Shown: positions 9,464 to 21,296, numbered from the stretch's first letter. The stretch is DNA of 64,000 bases from Kingdonia uniflora (GCA_014058105.1 JACGCM010002657.1:1302001-1366000), one strand, 5' to 3'. The notes: a model not told the origin generated them from the letters alone. Translations and numbers: made by a program.

Positions 9464-11974
9464 GAGATAACATATACAAAATCAAAATTAGAGTTTTTTT
9501 GACCAGATCACATATGAGACATTTCTAGTATAAATGTTATGCCCCAAAATCCAATAATCAGAATAATGATTAAAACATGGACAACCAGGGTGCGCAGGTC
9601 AGGAATCAAACCGATTCGCCCCACAAACGACTGAGCCATAGACAAGTTTAGGCTTAGTCATTCAAATAAGCACCACAGAGCAAAAGAAGAACAAAGCGAA
9701 GCGGAAACAATAAATATATAAATATCAACTGAAATATCAATACAATATCTCAAATAATATACAACACCAAAATCTAAGATCGAACAAGAGATACTACTAC
9801 AAGGACAGAATCTGCAGTAGCCACCCAGGCTCTAACATAGTTAAAATTCTCAGCAAAAAACTTGCAACAACCGGCCACTGAAAGGGGAAATGCGAGAGTG
9901 ATCAAAACCATGGCTCACTAACTCCCATAAATAGCTAAACAGTTACACCAACCAATGAGATAAATAATAAGAAAATAAGATGTAATGTGTTGCTGATATA
10001 AAAATAATATATACCAAGTCTGCTACAGATATCTAATAGAGAAGTACAATAACCCTAATAAATCTATCAGGCTATAAGCCAGAAGCCAAGGATAATACTA
10101 ATGCTATAAACTACACTTCAAGCACTGCTGAAGCCTACAGCTCCGCGCGTAACCACTAAACCAATATATGAAATAACCCATAAATATCTCCATCCACAGA
10201 GACTAAGCACCAACAATATCCTTAAAAACTACTATGAAACTCATAAGGAACCACAACTTGCTAACCATCTGATCTCAAAAAGCAAAATAACACACAAGAG
10301 TGAGCAAACCACTCCCCCCTCTAACCTAACCAGGCTAAACAACCACACTAATAAAGCTGATTCTATAAAGAAGAGGAAAGGAAGAAGGAGATGATGAAAA
10401 TGGAAGCTACGGTAATAGTAAAATATGGTGAATTGGGAATATACAGAAGTACTATGATATGATATAATGACTAGGATAATCCCATAATTATCCCAGATGC
10501 AGGATGATATGATGAAATAAAATCCTAATGTTGAATGATTGAGGATAGATAACCCAAGAAATGAAGTTTACCTTAAAGAGATCTTAGTTAGATTCAATGG
10601 GCACGATTTTTGTCAAGGTCGGCCAAGCTAAGGATTTACACACGGAGCCAGCGTCCAAAACAATGTTTATAATTTCCAAGGAATTTTAACCTCACCGAGG
10701 ATGAAGCCCTGTACCTGATGACTGTCTCATACCATCCCACACTCCTGGATGGGTAATAGATATGATAGTACCTATCGCCAAATAATCACCCTACTATTTT
10801 AACCCGATGTAGGAATCCTAGGTCCTATCGAGGGTTAGCCGATGTAGAGCTTTATTATGTATCCCGACCTCATGAAGATAAGAAGAATAGATTATGATCA
10901 ACAGATGCGATCATATCCTAAAAAACTGATACACAGCGGCCACTAACACGACAAATACACATAGGATAACCACCTGCCAAGGAGAGTGGCAAACAATCCT
11001 AACACGGATGCAAACAGTGACTCACCAGCCATAACATCCAAACAACATCAGTCTCTAAGATCTCCTAACCAACATGAATTCCATCAAGTGCTAGAGTACC
11101 ATAGCTGTCAACATAGACTAATACACAAGGGATAACCCACCAGCCTCCAACAAGATAGTCAACAATCAACTACTACAAATAAACTGTCTATTCACCACCA
11201 ACAGCTAACCAAACCAAGGGATACCACACTCCCATAGGGAATCTAACATTCCAAACAACCGCCAAATCAACAACAGTGCTCAAGGACAAGCCTCGAGAAC
11301 ACAAAAAACACCTAGGATAATTCTAAGGCAAAACGATTAACCCAAAGGTGCCCCAAAAAAATCAACCATATACTAGCCAAATCACGGTCCAAACATAATG
11401 AACTAAGCATTTCTATAACTTACAAATCAGCATAATGATCTAGTTATTTAGGAAGATAAAACTCGCCTGAAACAAACCACGAACCCAAGAATTAATAGAA
11501 CGAACCAACCGCAACACCACAGGCAAACCGCCAAAGCCAAATCAACAGGGCAACCCAGCCTCAACACCATGACCAATAACCAAACAAATGCCAACAACCC
11601 AACACCTGCAAAGGAACACACACCAATCTCAACAAAAGCTCCAAACACCAAACCTTAAAATCAACCCAGCAAAGGTTTCCACCAAAACCAAAATTGAATC
11701 AATAATAAGGATGAGGGAAGGGAATTACTCACCGAAGGAGAGCGGCAAAGATCAATCCCAACCACAAATTGTAAATCAGGAGCGAGGGAGCGAGAGAGGA
11801 GCAAGGGAGAGAGGATTTAAATCGAGAGAGGGAGAGAGAGAATGAAAAAGAAATGGGTTATAAAACCCTAAAAGGCCAGCACACATCTCGAGGAAGAATC
11901 AACGGCCAAGAAATGCGAGAAAAACCCAACTTGGTTGTTGAAACACGCCTATGTTAAAAAAAAATAGGATGTTC

Positions 11975-12250
11975 GGACAGAAAACATAAGTTATTCGAAT
12001 AGAAACTATCCTGTTCGAATAAAATGAGACAGTGCTGAAAACACTATTCACCCAAGAATCTATTCGAATAGAAAATGTTCTATTCGAATAAAATGAGACA
12101 GTAAGAAGTGTATTCGAACAGAAGACAATGTTGTTCGAATACAAATAAACAGGCATGAACTTATTCATACAGGAAAAGATTTGTTCGAATAAATTGAATT
12201 AGGATGGATCTTGATCGAACAGGAGCAACTTTGTTCGAACAGAATGAAAC
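11975..12250. repeat. TTCGAA-rich tandem repeat, block 1
   Basis: Several spaced copies of (T)ATTCGAA(T/C)A occur, many followed by GAAA or AAAATGAGACAGT. Two near-identical units with paired TATTCGAATAGAAA and TGTTCGAATAAAATGAGACA lie about 70-80 bp apart. Each TTCGAA is a 6-bp palindrome. The repeat lies in the part of the LTR-like insertion upstream of its putative TATA box. Confidence 0.7.
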
Positions 12251-12779
12251 AGTTGGCTAAAAAACTCCATAAAACAAGAAGATTTCCTCCAATGAAAACT
12301 GGTGAAAACCCAAGAATAACAACACATATCCCTCCCGGATCACACACTACACAACCAGAAGAGCAATAACAACAACAACAACAACAACACTCCAAGCCAA
12401 CCACGGGCTCCCAAACACAACTCACCTCCTCCACCAAGCAACCACCGAAACCACAGAACTAATGGAACACCACACACGATAATTGAAAATAAAATATGGA
12501 TGCATAATAGCAGATAGCTATAATACTAAGAAAAATCTGGTCACTACAATAAAACTGAGCCTTATGCACTAATATGCAATAACACATAAATTTAATTTCA
12601 CCAAAATAAATTCTCAAACAAAACCAATATTACCTCAGGTTTCTTTAAGCTACCACCACCCATTAATGCACAAAAGTACTTTGAACAACCCCAATTCAAG
12701 ATTTTATCAACCACTGCACAAGCCAATCATCTGCAAGAAATGTAGAGTCAACTTGGGGAACAATTTACAATCTTTCAGG

Positions 12780-13190
12780 AAAGATTCTTTGTATTCAAAC
12801 AAAACCCAAAAATATTTGAATAAAATCAAACTGGATATTTCTATTGGAACAAAATCCAAAAATATTCGAACAGGCAGAAGAGAACATAAAAGATTACTTG
12901 TATTTGAACAAAATCCAAAAATATCCGAATAAAATCGAATTGGATATTTCTATTCGAACAAAATCTAAAAATATATGAACAGAAGAGAATAGAAAAGATT
13001 CCTTGTATTCGAGCAAAACCCAAAAATATTTGAATAAAATCGAACAGGATATTTCTATTCGAACAGGTCGAAGAAAGTGAGCAGAAAAGTTTCTTTGTAT
13101 TCGAACAAAACCCAAAAATATTCGAATAAAAGAGGACCTGGATATTTATATTCGAACAAAACCCAGAAATATTCGAATAAAAACAACCTA
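12780..13190. repeat. TTCGAA-rich tandem repeat, block 2
   Basis: About eight copies of a unit near 50 bp, grouped in pairs, with core TATTCGAACAAAACCCAAAA then ATATTCGAATAAAA. A higher-order period of about 110 bp includes AAAGATTCYTTGTATTCGA. The two blocks share the TTCGAA core but not the rest of the unit, so they expanded separately from a common motif. Confidence 0.75.
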
Positions 13191-13499
13191 ATACGCAACA
13201 GCAGTTCCACAAACCCAACAATGCAATCACTCACACACCCAACAATCAACAACCACACCAGTTCCACAAACCCTGCAATGCAAGCACCCAACAAACCCAA
13301 CAAGGAGAGAGAGAGAGAGATCAGAGCAAAGCTTACCAAATTGGAAAACTACACTTCAAATTGGAGGTGGTGAAGTAGTGAAACCAACGAGAGGTAGAGG
13401 AGAATCGTAGTGGAGGTAAAGGAACTCGAGGTTGAACGACAATGGTGAGAGGGAGAGAGAGCTTGAACAAACATGAACAATAATGGTAAAGTAAAACCA

Positions 13500-13690
13500 C
13501 CGGTTGTATTTCTTGTGAAGGTCACGTGCTTGTCACGTGAGGGTAAAATAGTCTTAACAAAATTTTTAACCGAGTCAGCGTTAGTCAAAGATCGTTGACT
13601 AACAATCAACGGCAAAATGGGGGGTAAACCCTCATAAATAACAAATATGGGGGTAAAAACTATTATTTCACACATTTCTTATTTCACAAA
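13500..13690. other. MULE-like terminal inverted repeat candidate
   Basis: CACGTGAGGGTAAAATAGTC followed by an AAATTTTTAACCGAGTCAG segment and repeated GTTGACT words has the layout of MULE terminal repeats and parallels the MULE-2 end (CGCGTGAGGGTAGTTTAGTCC, then AAAATTTGACTTCAACCGAG). A CT-rich leader with a donor site lies just inside on the - strand (13500-13340). It could be the right terminus of MULE-1, but no partner repeat is visible to the left, so the assignment is tentative. Confidence 0.35.
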
Positions 13691-14171
13691 TCAATCCCCT
13701 ATTTCATGATTTGGTCTAAGCTGGTGAACCACATTCAATTGCATACATAACTCTAAATTAAAAATACTAGTAGTAAGAAAAGGGATTAAGAGTAAACCTC
13801 ATGCATCGTGGAATCCATAGATGGTGTCGAGTCGAAAGCCACTGAGCTGCTCATCTCTACAGGGAGGAAGAAGCAAAAACAAAGAAGAAGAAAAAACTCA
13901 ATTGTTGTTTAAGAAGCAACAAACAAACAAACCCTAAATAAATAAATTGAGAATTGAAAACAGAGAAACCTTAATTACAATACAGAGAAACCCTAAACAA
14001 ATAGTTCCATTAAGTTCTGCTGCTGTTGCTTTGTAGAAGAGAGGAAGAAAGGCAGGAAGAGAAGGTAGAGAGAGGAAGAGAGGTGGTTTTAATTTTAATT
14101 TTTTTTTTTGTTTTTGTCAAATTTTACCCCGGGCTATAGCCCGGGTTAGCTTCTTCCTAGTTCCGCCCCTG
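13691..14171. other. Unassigned segment with hAT-like end
   Basis: On the - strand, 13858-13800 could be a first coding exon (MSSSVAFDSTPSMDS..., then a GT donor), possibly of the MULE-1 GRF gene, but this is a guess. The segment ends at 14171 with a sequence whose reverse complement is CAGGGGCGGAACTAGG, resembling hAT-type termini. No opposite end was found in the window. Confidence 0.3.
14128..14145. repeat. Perfect 18-bp palindrome CCCGGGCTATAGCCCGGG
   Basis: A GC-rich perfect palindrome in AT-rich surroundings, 26 bp inside the hAT-like end at 14171. It could form a cruciform or mark a subterminal binding site of a DNA transposon. Confidence 0.85.
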
Positions 14172-14664
14172 CTTTCCAGAATATCTTTCATAATTTAAGA
14201 ATCAGTCCAAACTTTAAAAGATAAAATGCCTTTTAATTCCAGTCTCAACAATGAATACCAAAATGATTACCTATATTCTGGCCCCTGATAAGGTAAATGT
14301 TCTAGAAGGCTCACTAGCTACATTTATTCAGGAAATAACCATTTCTATAGATAAATTGACTACAAAGTCTTATCTTTTGGATAACTCACTAAAGGAACTA
14401 GCGGGAAAGCAGGAATACGGGAGGAACTTTCACCACTCTAGGGCGTCATTGATAAACTGTATCAGAAAGGAACACAAAAGAAGATGATAAGTTCAGAGGA
14501 TCAATACAACGCCATAGCCATACTTAGGAGTTGTACAACAATTGATAACCAGGTATTATGCCACCAGATGTGCCTAGTGTACAAATTATTCTTATTACTA
14601 ATCATCCTAGGTAGAGTTAGAATGGAAAATTTTACTCAAGTAATTGGTCAACCATTGATGCACT
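14172..14664. other. Unassigned segment left of LTR D1
   Basis: An open frame at 14251-14487 (+) has no motif I recognise. There is no clear repeat structure. It may be older element sequence. Confidence 0.3.
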
Positions 14665-16250
14665 GAAATTCTTGCTTTTGTAAATTCCCACTACTTATAT
14701 AATTTGAAGGTAAGCGGAGTCAAACCATGCTAGGGATCGGTGTTGGTTTTTCAGTTTATGAGCGGGGTTATTGGGTTTTTTATGGAAGCTGGTTGGAGAT
14801 TATTTTGAGATAAAAGAAATATTTTAGAGGAGAAAATTTGACTTTGGGATTTTGCGTCTCTTACATAAGCCTTTCTTATTTGGATCTACCGTTGCATTCC
14901 CAAGGCTTTCTATAAGTACCCTTCTAGGGGGGGGGGGGGGCACTACTTGTGGCTGTCCTGAGTTAGGACCCTCCTTATTTTGGATAGAGTCCATACCTTC
15001 CTTTTAATGGGTAAAACCTCAACGCCATTAGTTGGACTAGAAAGAAAGGGACAACTCAATGATAAGCTTATTATGCTCTAGGACCTTCTTATACTATAAT
15101 GGGTGTTGCCAGAGTTCTACCATTTTTTAAGGCTTTGGACCCTATTGAGACCCACCTGCATCCTCGGATGTGATCCTACTAAGGACTCATACTACTACAT
15201 GTCAAATTAATGAGCCTAGACATGGCTAGTCTGCAAGTGACTAATCCTTCAAGTCCCTCCCTCAGACATGTGAGGAGGACAACTTTCTAGGTTACCAGGT
15301 GTACCCTTTAATAGAAAGGCATACTCCTATGCATCTAGGGTCTTAAGGAAGGATACAAGGAATAGCGGTTAGATTCAATTATGAGCATTAACCCTCATTG
15401 ACCCTCCCTAAGACTATGAAGGGGGAGGCCTGAAGTCGACCCAACAACTAGACTTAGCTAATGGCTACTCAGGTAGGCTAGCTTCATTCCTAATCATTTC
15501 TAAGGAGTTTAGCTAGCCATAACTAGGCTCATACCCAAGCAAGTCTATGCTAAAATACTTACCTCTTAAACAAAGAGCTTTCTCTTAAATTTTACTCCTC
15601 TGAGAGATGATGATTACAATTACAGGAAGGTTTCCTTTATAGGTGAAGAAATTAATGCCCTTTTATTACATAAGCAATGTGGGACTAAACAAAACTAAGT
15701 TTTTTTTTTTTTTTCTTCCACTTCTAAAGTACAAAGGGTAGAAGAGACATTTGGTTAAGACTTGGGGACCAAGTAATCCCGCGGACTCATAAACACCAGT
15801 ATCCTAAGGCTTGTAGACCCGCGATCATGTATTGGATGAGGCCTAAAGTTTTTATCTTTGATTAGACACCTTTTGCATTTGTTTTAGATGCAAGAATTGT
15901 GTCAGATCTAGTCCTGTTGTTATGGAATGTGCAGAATGAATTTTGGTTACTTCTTGGAGACTGGGGAACTGTTTGAACTGCTGAAGCTTTTCTCTGACAT
16001 TTGGCACAGCTTCTGGCTAGATCCTCTGTGCTTCAGTTGTACGTTAGCTCCTTAGATTGCCTCTGGAATAATGAATGCATAAATAAGGCTTATTAAGTTT
16101 TTTAACTCTTGTTTTGAACCAAATTCGCTTAGGAGGGTCTAGAATCCTGAAAATATGAAACATATTTATTAATCACACTTATTAGTAACTCAGAATGACC
16201 AAAATGATTTGTTTTAGGTGTAATGAAATGTAAGTTTTTAGCATTTATCA
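14665..16250 (-). mobile_element. LTR copy D1 (Athila-type family D), 3' LTR of element F
   Basis: It is homologous along its length to D2, D3 and D4 further right; shared words include GTCCTGAGTYRGGACCCTCC, GGATGTGATCCTA and CCAACAACTAGACT. It ends on the + strand in TTTATCA at 16250, so the - strand LTR would start TGATAAATG. To its right comes the 3' domain found next to Athila-like 3' LTRs elsewhere in this window, which sets its orientation (element on the - strand, this being the 3' LTR). A run of 14 G at 14927-14940 lies inside. The left boundary is approximate. Confidence 0.65.
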
Positions 16251-18239
16251 CAGCCCCAAACTAATCATTTTGCTCTTCCTTGGGTAATATAAAATAAAAT
16301 AAATTATACTATGTCATTTTCGCAGTACTCACAATTGCATTTTGCATATGCAACAATCCGTTAAGCCCCCAGGTGCCCCTGGTGGATGAATCTTGTCTCG
16401 TGAGGGTTTCTATTAAATATACCCACATAACAATGATGCAACCAGTCATTCGCAATTATCTAACATTTTAACATAAAGAGTGTCAATAGTGGTAATACAT
16501 GGATTTGTGTTAACTCTATAAAATATCAAATAAGCTATTTATAATAATTTTAGTACATTGCCGAGTTGTGGTGACAAATATAGTAAAGTTTTCAAATTTG
16601 TGCGTGTGTGTATGTATGCTCAGTCAAAATACTGCAGATTTTTTAATTTCAAATTAGTTATAATTTATATTACTTGTATTGGAAATTAGCTTTGAATTTC
16701 ATCCTCATATGGAATTTTTTTCAAATAATCATTGATATTTTTTTAGCTTTTCTCTCAGGTATAAAAATGAGCATGAATTGAGTTTAAGTGAAGCAAAGAA
16801 TCATAATTACTAAAAGCAGCAGACATTTTTCTGGATAGATCTCATGAACAGCAATTCAATTATCATTGAAGGTGTCGAGTTAATATTACCATAACTTTCT
16901 ATCTTTTATCTCGATAAACTGGCCATACTAGACTCGGGATCAAGAAGATCATTTAAAGGTTTTAATGTAGGCTAGGGACGGGTAATGCATTAAAAATAGA
17001 TGTTTTGTTGGCATTCAGAGAATAACTTAAGGTCTTCACTTTCTGGTTCACATGTTCATATTTTCTTCCACTTTTCATGATTTTTCTATACAACATAGCT
17101 CGACCATGTACTTTATTTTTTTAGTCCTTTTTGCTTGATAATCCCCTCTTTGATACTTTTTTTCATTTGATATTTCAAATGGTTTTCTCCAGTTCACTAA
17201 TTTCTTGTTGTTCCCTTTTTCATATATTATTTCCCATTTCTTTGCTTATAACCACTGCTATAACTATCTACTTCTTTAAGAATTCTTAGAACGGGCTAAA
17301 GGTAGGTATCTTACAAATGATGGCTTATTTAGGCTTAATGTGGTGACTAATGGAAAATAATTTTAGGTATTTTGATACGAAAACGTCTAAAGTCATTTTC
17401 ACAGTTTTGTATGGTCATTTTTTTACCTCGAAGAAAGATAAGAAGGGGTTCTAGAAATCTTAACTCAATTTTTATTTTACCCTCGACAATCGATAATACA
17501 ATGAGTAATAAGATCATGAATTTAAGTATGTTGAATCTAAAGGGAGTTTATGCAAGACACTCGAAGGTTATTTAAGGCTTGGATATCTTACTTGGGTTCA
17601 AAAAATCTCTGCTGTTATCCTCAAGTTTTCTAATTATGATCAACTATTCATCAAGACTAAGCAGTATATGACTGTTGTAATAGTGTTTTTATCGAGTACT
17701 TTTCTAGTAAATTAGTATAGCAATAGGGTAATGCACTAATCTAGTCATGAATAATAACATTAATATGACATAGTTACTTATCTAGATGCATCCATTACTT
17801 GATTCGAAATATAAGTGTGTACTCTTTAGTCTTATTGTATGACAAAAATAATTAGGCAGGTGGCATTTTAGCTTTATTTTTTCCTGTAAAATACCTTTAT
17901 TTTCCCCAAAATCAACATGTAACTCCATACCCCCAAACTAAAATTGAACATTGTCCCCAATTCTTTAGATATGCTAGTAAAAGAAATTAAGTACTTGAGA
18001 TAAGAAAAATATTACCATTGATATGTCGAGATGAAATATTGTGAAGGACAAGAGCTATATTCTGAAACAAACATTTCATATGGGAATCACAAAGTACATA
18101 ATAAAGGGAAAATACATAGTATTTTTTGTTTTTTAGATTGTTTGTTATTTTTAATAAATTAAAAAATACATAAGTAGATAGATAGATCATAAAAACTAAG
18201 AGTGATGTCCTCTGATCTTAGGATTAGTACCGTGGACGT
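16251..18239 (-). other. 3' noncoding domain of element F
   Basis: It carries two motifs shared with the 3' domains of E and both copies of the GAATT element. One is a stem TTGCAT/ATGCAA with a 7-nt loop at 16335-16353, followed by TCTCGTGAGGGTTT near 16397. The other is CCCCCAAACT...CATTGTCCCC near 17931-17960, whose reverse complement is the GTTTGGGGGTA polypurine word. No reading frame is convincing here. Confidence 0.6.
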
Positions 18240-18973
18240 TAAATTCTCCAAATCTAGCTAAGAATGATCTTAGCAGCTCCTCATATATTACAATGATTGC
18301 GGCATTTTGCTCCTCGATCGTGCGACAATAGCAAAAATCTTCAGAAAAATTCTCTCAAACATCTACAATACATCCCTCATAGCTGGCTCAAAAATCTATC
18401 CATTGAGTATAGCATCTTGGAATGGTGAACTTGGGGATCGAGGTTGTACAGGAGGCCTAGCTGAGTCGATGATCTCTGGGGCCATGGAGCTTGAACACCT
18501 TTGTGTTGGACTGTAGTGATTTGCTTCTTCTTGATCACGATTTGACCAACTCTAGAAGTGAATCCTGACATAGTCATCTCCATGATCATAGTGACAAAAG
18601 CAGGGATATATAACTAGATGTCTATGTGGGTGATGGTTGTGGTATGGGATGCTTTTCTCGATAGCTCGAATAATGATTTATGGATGTTATAAGGGGCAGA
18701 TGTTTGCAAACAAAGAAGAAGGTAGAGATGGGCTAGGTAGGCCTCCATCTCTTGGGATAATGGTTGTACATTAGTAACCATCCACTTAAAAAGTGTCAAC
18801 TTCGTTAATGAACAAAAATATTGTTATAAGTCCACCATCCCCTATTTTAGGATCGTTAGGGAAATTTCTTTTCTCCGCATAAGTCAAGATTGACCCATCA
18901 ATAATGATTGGCTCTTGGTACCCTAGATCAGTTCTAGCAGTATGAGATGTAGTTTTGAGGTTTACCATAAATT
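18240..18973 (-). pseudogene. Element F reading frame, downstream part
   Basis: Read on the - strand, 18973-18377 contains three overlapping open pieces with stops (for example YQEPIIIDGSILTYAEKRNF). It continues the frame that starts at 33786 and was split by MULE-2. The upstream part resembles the plant 'putative plant transposon protein' family, but I recognise no motif in this part. It is too decayed to be functional. Confidence 0.4.
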
Positions 18974-19215
18974 GAGATTTTTTTTGTAGTACTACCTAAA
19001 AACTGAATATTTGCCTTTAGTCCTCAGGTTGCTTAAATATGCAGTTTTGGTCCCCAAATGGCCTTTGACTACAAGTCAACCTCCATTGAAGTCAAATTTA
19101 GACATGAAGTGACTAAACTACCCTCACGCGAGTTACACGTCATTTTATCATAAAAGGTAACAAGTTGATTTTAAGTCATCTCCTTCACCAAACCAATCCC
19201 CAGCGGTCATCTCCT
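18974..19215 (+). repeat. MULE-2 left terminal inverted repeat
   Basis: It pairs with the reverse complement of 33319-33562. Shared words in order are GAGATTTTT, AACTGAATATTTGCCTTTAG, TTTTGGTCCCCAAATGGCC, GACTAAACTACCCTCACGCG and CATCTCCTTCACCAAACCAA. The two repeats differ at roughly one base in six. Confidence 0.92.
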
Positions 19216-19320
19216 TCCCCAAATACCCCAACCGTCATCTTCTTCCCAAATCCCTTTAATTTTTCTAAGTTTTGGTGTTGGTCATCTCCATCTCCAAATA
19301 CCTCCATTAAAGCTCTTTCT

Positions 19321-19336
19321 TTCTTTTTCTTTCTCT

Positions 19337-19400
<64 letters not shown>
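19321..19400. repeat. CT microsatellite
   Basis: A nearly uninterrupted (CT)n tract, preceded by TTTCT repeats, just inside the left end of MULE-2, where the 5' leader of the + strand GRF gene would lie. A GGTGGAGGTAGA repeat (19444-19495) follows and could encode a glycine-rich N-terminus from an ATG at 19436. Confidence 0.9.
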
Positions 19401-19405
<5 letters not shown>

Positions 19406-19739
19406 ATGAGTTTTGGTGTTGGTTTATCTCTGTCTATGGGATGTGGAGGTGGAGGTAGAGGTGGAGGTAGAGGTGGAGGTGGTGGTGGTGGTGATGCGAA
19501 GGCAAAATCACTTTATATTTCCCGCTCTCTCTCATTAATTAGGTATTTTATGTAAATTTTGAAAAATCACCATTAAAGCTTAAAGGTAAGAAATGGGGAC
19601 TAAAGACAAATTACAGGGACATAAATTGATATTAAAGAATAACTTATTGATGATTTATGATTTTTGTTATAAGATAATTTTTGTCCTGTCTGAGATCAAG
19701 CTTTTTATAGTATTTGGGATTGTTCATGGTTATATAGTA

Positions 19740-20226
19740 TGTGCAAGAAGCCAAATTGTAGTAGAATAATACAATTCCATAATTCTAAATTAATAAAGAT
19801 TACCCTGGTATAAAGTACTTAAAATGCCAATTTCCTACCTGTGGTGCTTTCCAATGGTTGAGTGAGGCCATTGGGCAATCTTCAAATTCACCAAATATAA
19901 GTAGCCCCTCTTTTAAAGGTGGTTACTTTGGTTGTGAGGAAATTAGCTATTAGTGGAGAAAATGTCATTGGAGGACTATAATTTACCCTAATAATGGTTG
20001 TGATGCCATGAAGTTATGTAAATCTACTACTCAGAGAAGCAAGGGTAAGAAATTCATAATTTGTAAAAATATTGAATGTAAGCACTTTATGTGGCTAAAA
20101 GACTATATGCATGAAGAAGGAAAGCAGAATGCAGAATTTGAGAGTAATTTGAATGTGAAGGTGAGTGTGACTATGGGATTAGATGAATTTTGCAAAGAGT
20201 TTAAATGGAAATCTTCAATGGGATGA
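19740..20226 (+). pseudogene. MULE-2 copy of the tandem-GRF zinc-finger gene
   Basis: This is the counterpart of 9463-8906. Finger 1 is recognisable in two frames (CKKPNCSRII, then after a frameshift CGAFQWLSEAIGQS). Finger 2 is open: GCDAMKLCKSTTQRSKGKKF, then CKN, then CKHFMWLKD. The tail VSVTMGLDEFCKEFKWKSS matches the MULE-1 tail and ends at a stop at 20224-20226. Conservation of the fingers and tail in two diverged copies argues that this was a real second gene of the MULE family. The open frame from 20008 is the longest intact part. It converges on the transposase. Confidence 0.75.
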
Positions 20227-20624
20227 GATTAGGAGTGTAGTGGTTATTATGAGAGAGGATATAAATGTTATTGTACCTTGTTTACCATATTAATTAAAAT
20301 ATTATATTATTTTTGGCCATTATTTTTTAAGTTTTTTTTTATAAAAGTTATGTCCAATTTTTCTTATATAAGTTTGTTATGTTTATAATCTTAGTCATTA
20401 GTGATTTTGTCTGCACACTCTACACATATTTAACATAACCTCAAACCTTCCCCCCTAACCATTATCACCCTAACTACCAACATTGGGAAACTGGAACATT
20501 TAGTGTTCATTTTCTTTTCAAGAATCCCTTAAATGCCTTTCTTTTTATAAAACCAAGACTTTTCCCATACCTTCTTCAAAACCATAAGTGTTTCTTCTCT
20601 TCTCTTCTCTTCAAAACCATAAAA

Positions 20625-20975
20625 ATGGCTCTTTTCTCTGCAACTGAGAGTGACTCTTCTTCTGAAGAAAAGTACATTAGATTTGTTACATGCTATGAAT
20701 CATCTTCCAATAGTGAGGCTAACTGGATAGAGGACTTATCCATTAAGGAGAGGGAGTATGGGTGGAAAGATAGTAGAGAAAAGGCTGAGGACAGTGATAA
20801 AGAATCTAATGAAGAAACATATGAGGAAGAAGAAGAGACAGATAAGGAAGAAGAAGAAGAGATAAATGTGGAAGAAGAAGAAGAAGAGATTGAAGAAAAA
20901 ATAGAGCATAAGAGAAAGAAGAAGGTTTTGTTTGTGTCTTTGGGTATTGCTTTTAGTTGTAGGTTCCCTTTCTAG
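20625..20975 (+). CDS. Hypothetical acidic protein inside MULE-2
   Basis: A 116-codon open frame starts at an ATG after a CT-rich leader (TTCTCTTCTCTTCTC). Residues 5-50 are serine- and acid-rich. Residues 60-96 are almost continuous glutamate with a few K, I and V, followed by a basic KRKKK patch and a hydrophobic end. No family is recognised. Glutamate-rich frames can arise from GAA/GAG repeats, so coding status is uncertain, but the start context and lack of stops fit a real small gene. MULE-1 has no counterpart between its convergent genes, so it was either gained here or lost there. It could be a captured host fragment. Confidence 0.45.
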   Translation: MALFSATESDSSSEEKYIRFVTCYESSSNSEANWIEDLSIKEREYGWKDSREKAEDSDKESNEETYEEEEETDKEEEEEINVEEEEEEIEEKIEHKRKKKVLFVSLGIAFSCRFPF

Positions 20976-21296
20976 GATATGGTGATGTTTGTGTTTTTTG
21001 TTTGGGATCCCAGAAAGTTTTTCTTTTTGTTTTGTGGTACCCTTGGTATTTCTCCCTATTTCCTTTCAATTTTTGCATTGTGGCAATTTTTTTGTGAATC
21101 AATGGAACTACAATTTCCTTTTTATCTAACATCTTATATATATTAGTGTCTATAAATTCAGAAAACAATGAAAACTAGAGAGACAAAAGAAAAAGAAAAG
21201 AAAAAAAAGGGCAGTGTAATTACCAGGTTGAGTACCTATACATTTCAGACCTGTGTAGCTTCGAGGTTGTATAGTTTCTAGTTGGACCATACTAAC

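Larger units (their letters stand above)
5632..9534 (+). mobile_element. MULE-1, truncated Mutator-like element
   Basis: This contains a MuDR-type transposase on the + strand (5632-8346) and a convergent zinc-finger gene on the - strand (9463-8906). The arrangement matches MULE-2 at 18974-33562 in inverted orientation, so both are members of one family. The left end is truncated: the N-terminal exon seen in MULE-2 (32593-32846) has no counterpart here and no left inverted repeat is visible. The right side is interrupted by an LTR-like insertion from 9535; a MULE-like inverted-repeat sequence near 13500-13690 may be the displaced right terminus. The element is decayed. Confidence 0.75.
9535..13690 (-). 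mobile_element. Large LTR-like insertion (possible solo LTR)
   Basis: At 9535 the sequence switches to TGTTATGCCCC, a common start or end of plant Ty3 LTRs, and lacks coding capacity for about 4.1 kb. Read on the - strand it has a TATA-like TTTTATAACCC near 11865, then a CT-rich leader and a donor-like GGTGAGTAATTCC near 11725, as in LTR promoter/leader regions. The left flank ends in ATAAA (9530-9534). A matching 5-bp duplication with a CA terminus on the right is not certain; the nearest ATAAA is at about 13632. The right limit is approximate. The length would suit a long chromovirus-type LTR, but no gag or pol allows a family call. Confidence 0.45.

Noticed and set aside
11975..13190. TTCGAA arrays as heat-shock elements
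   Set aside because: Heat-shock elements need alternating GAA and TTC with two-base spacers (TTCnnGAA); here TTC and GAA are directly joined.
9530..13636. ATAAA on both sides as a target duplication of the LTR-like insertion
   Set aside because: The right ATAAA is preceded by CTC rather than a CA terminus; the match may be chance in AT-rich DNA.
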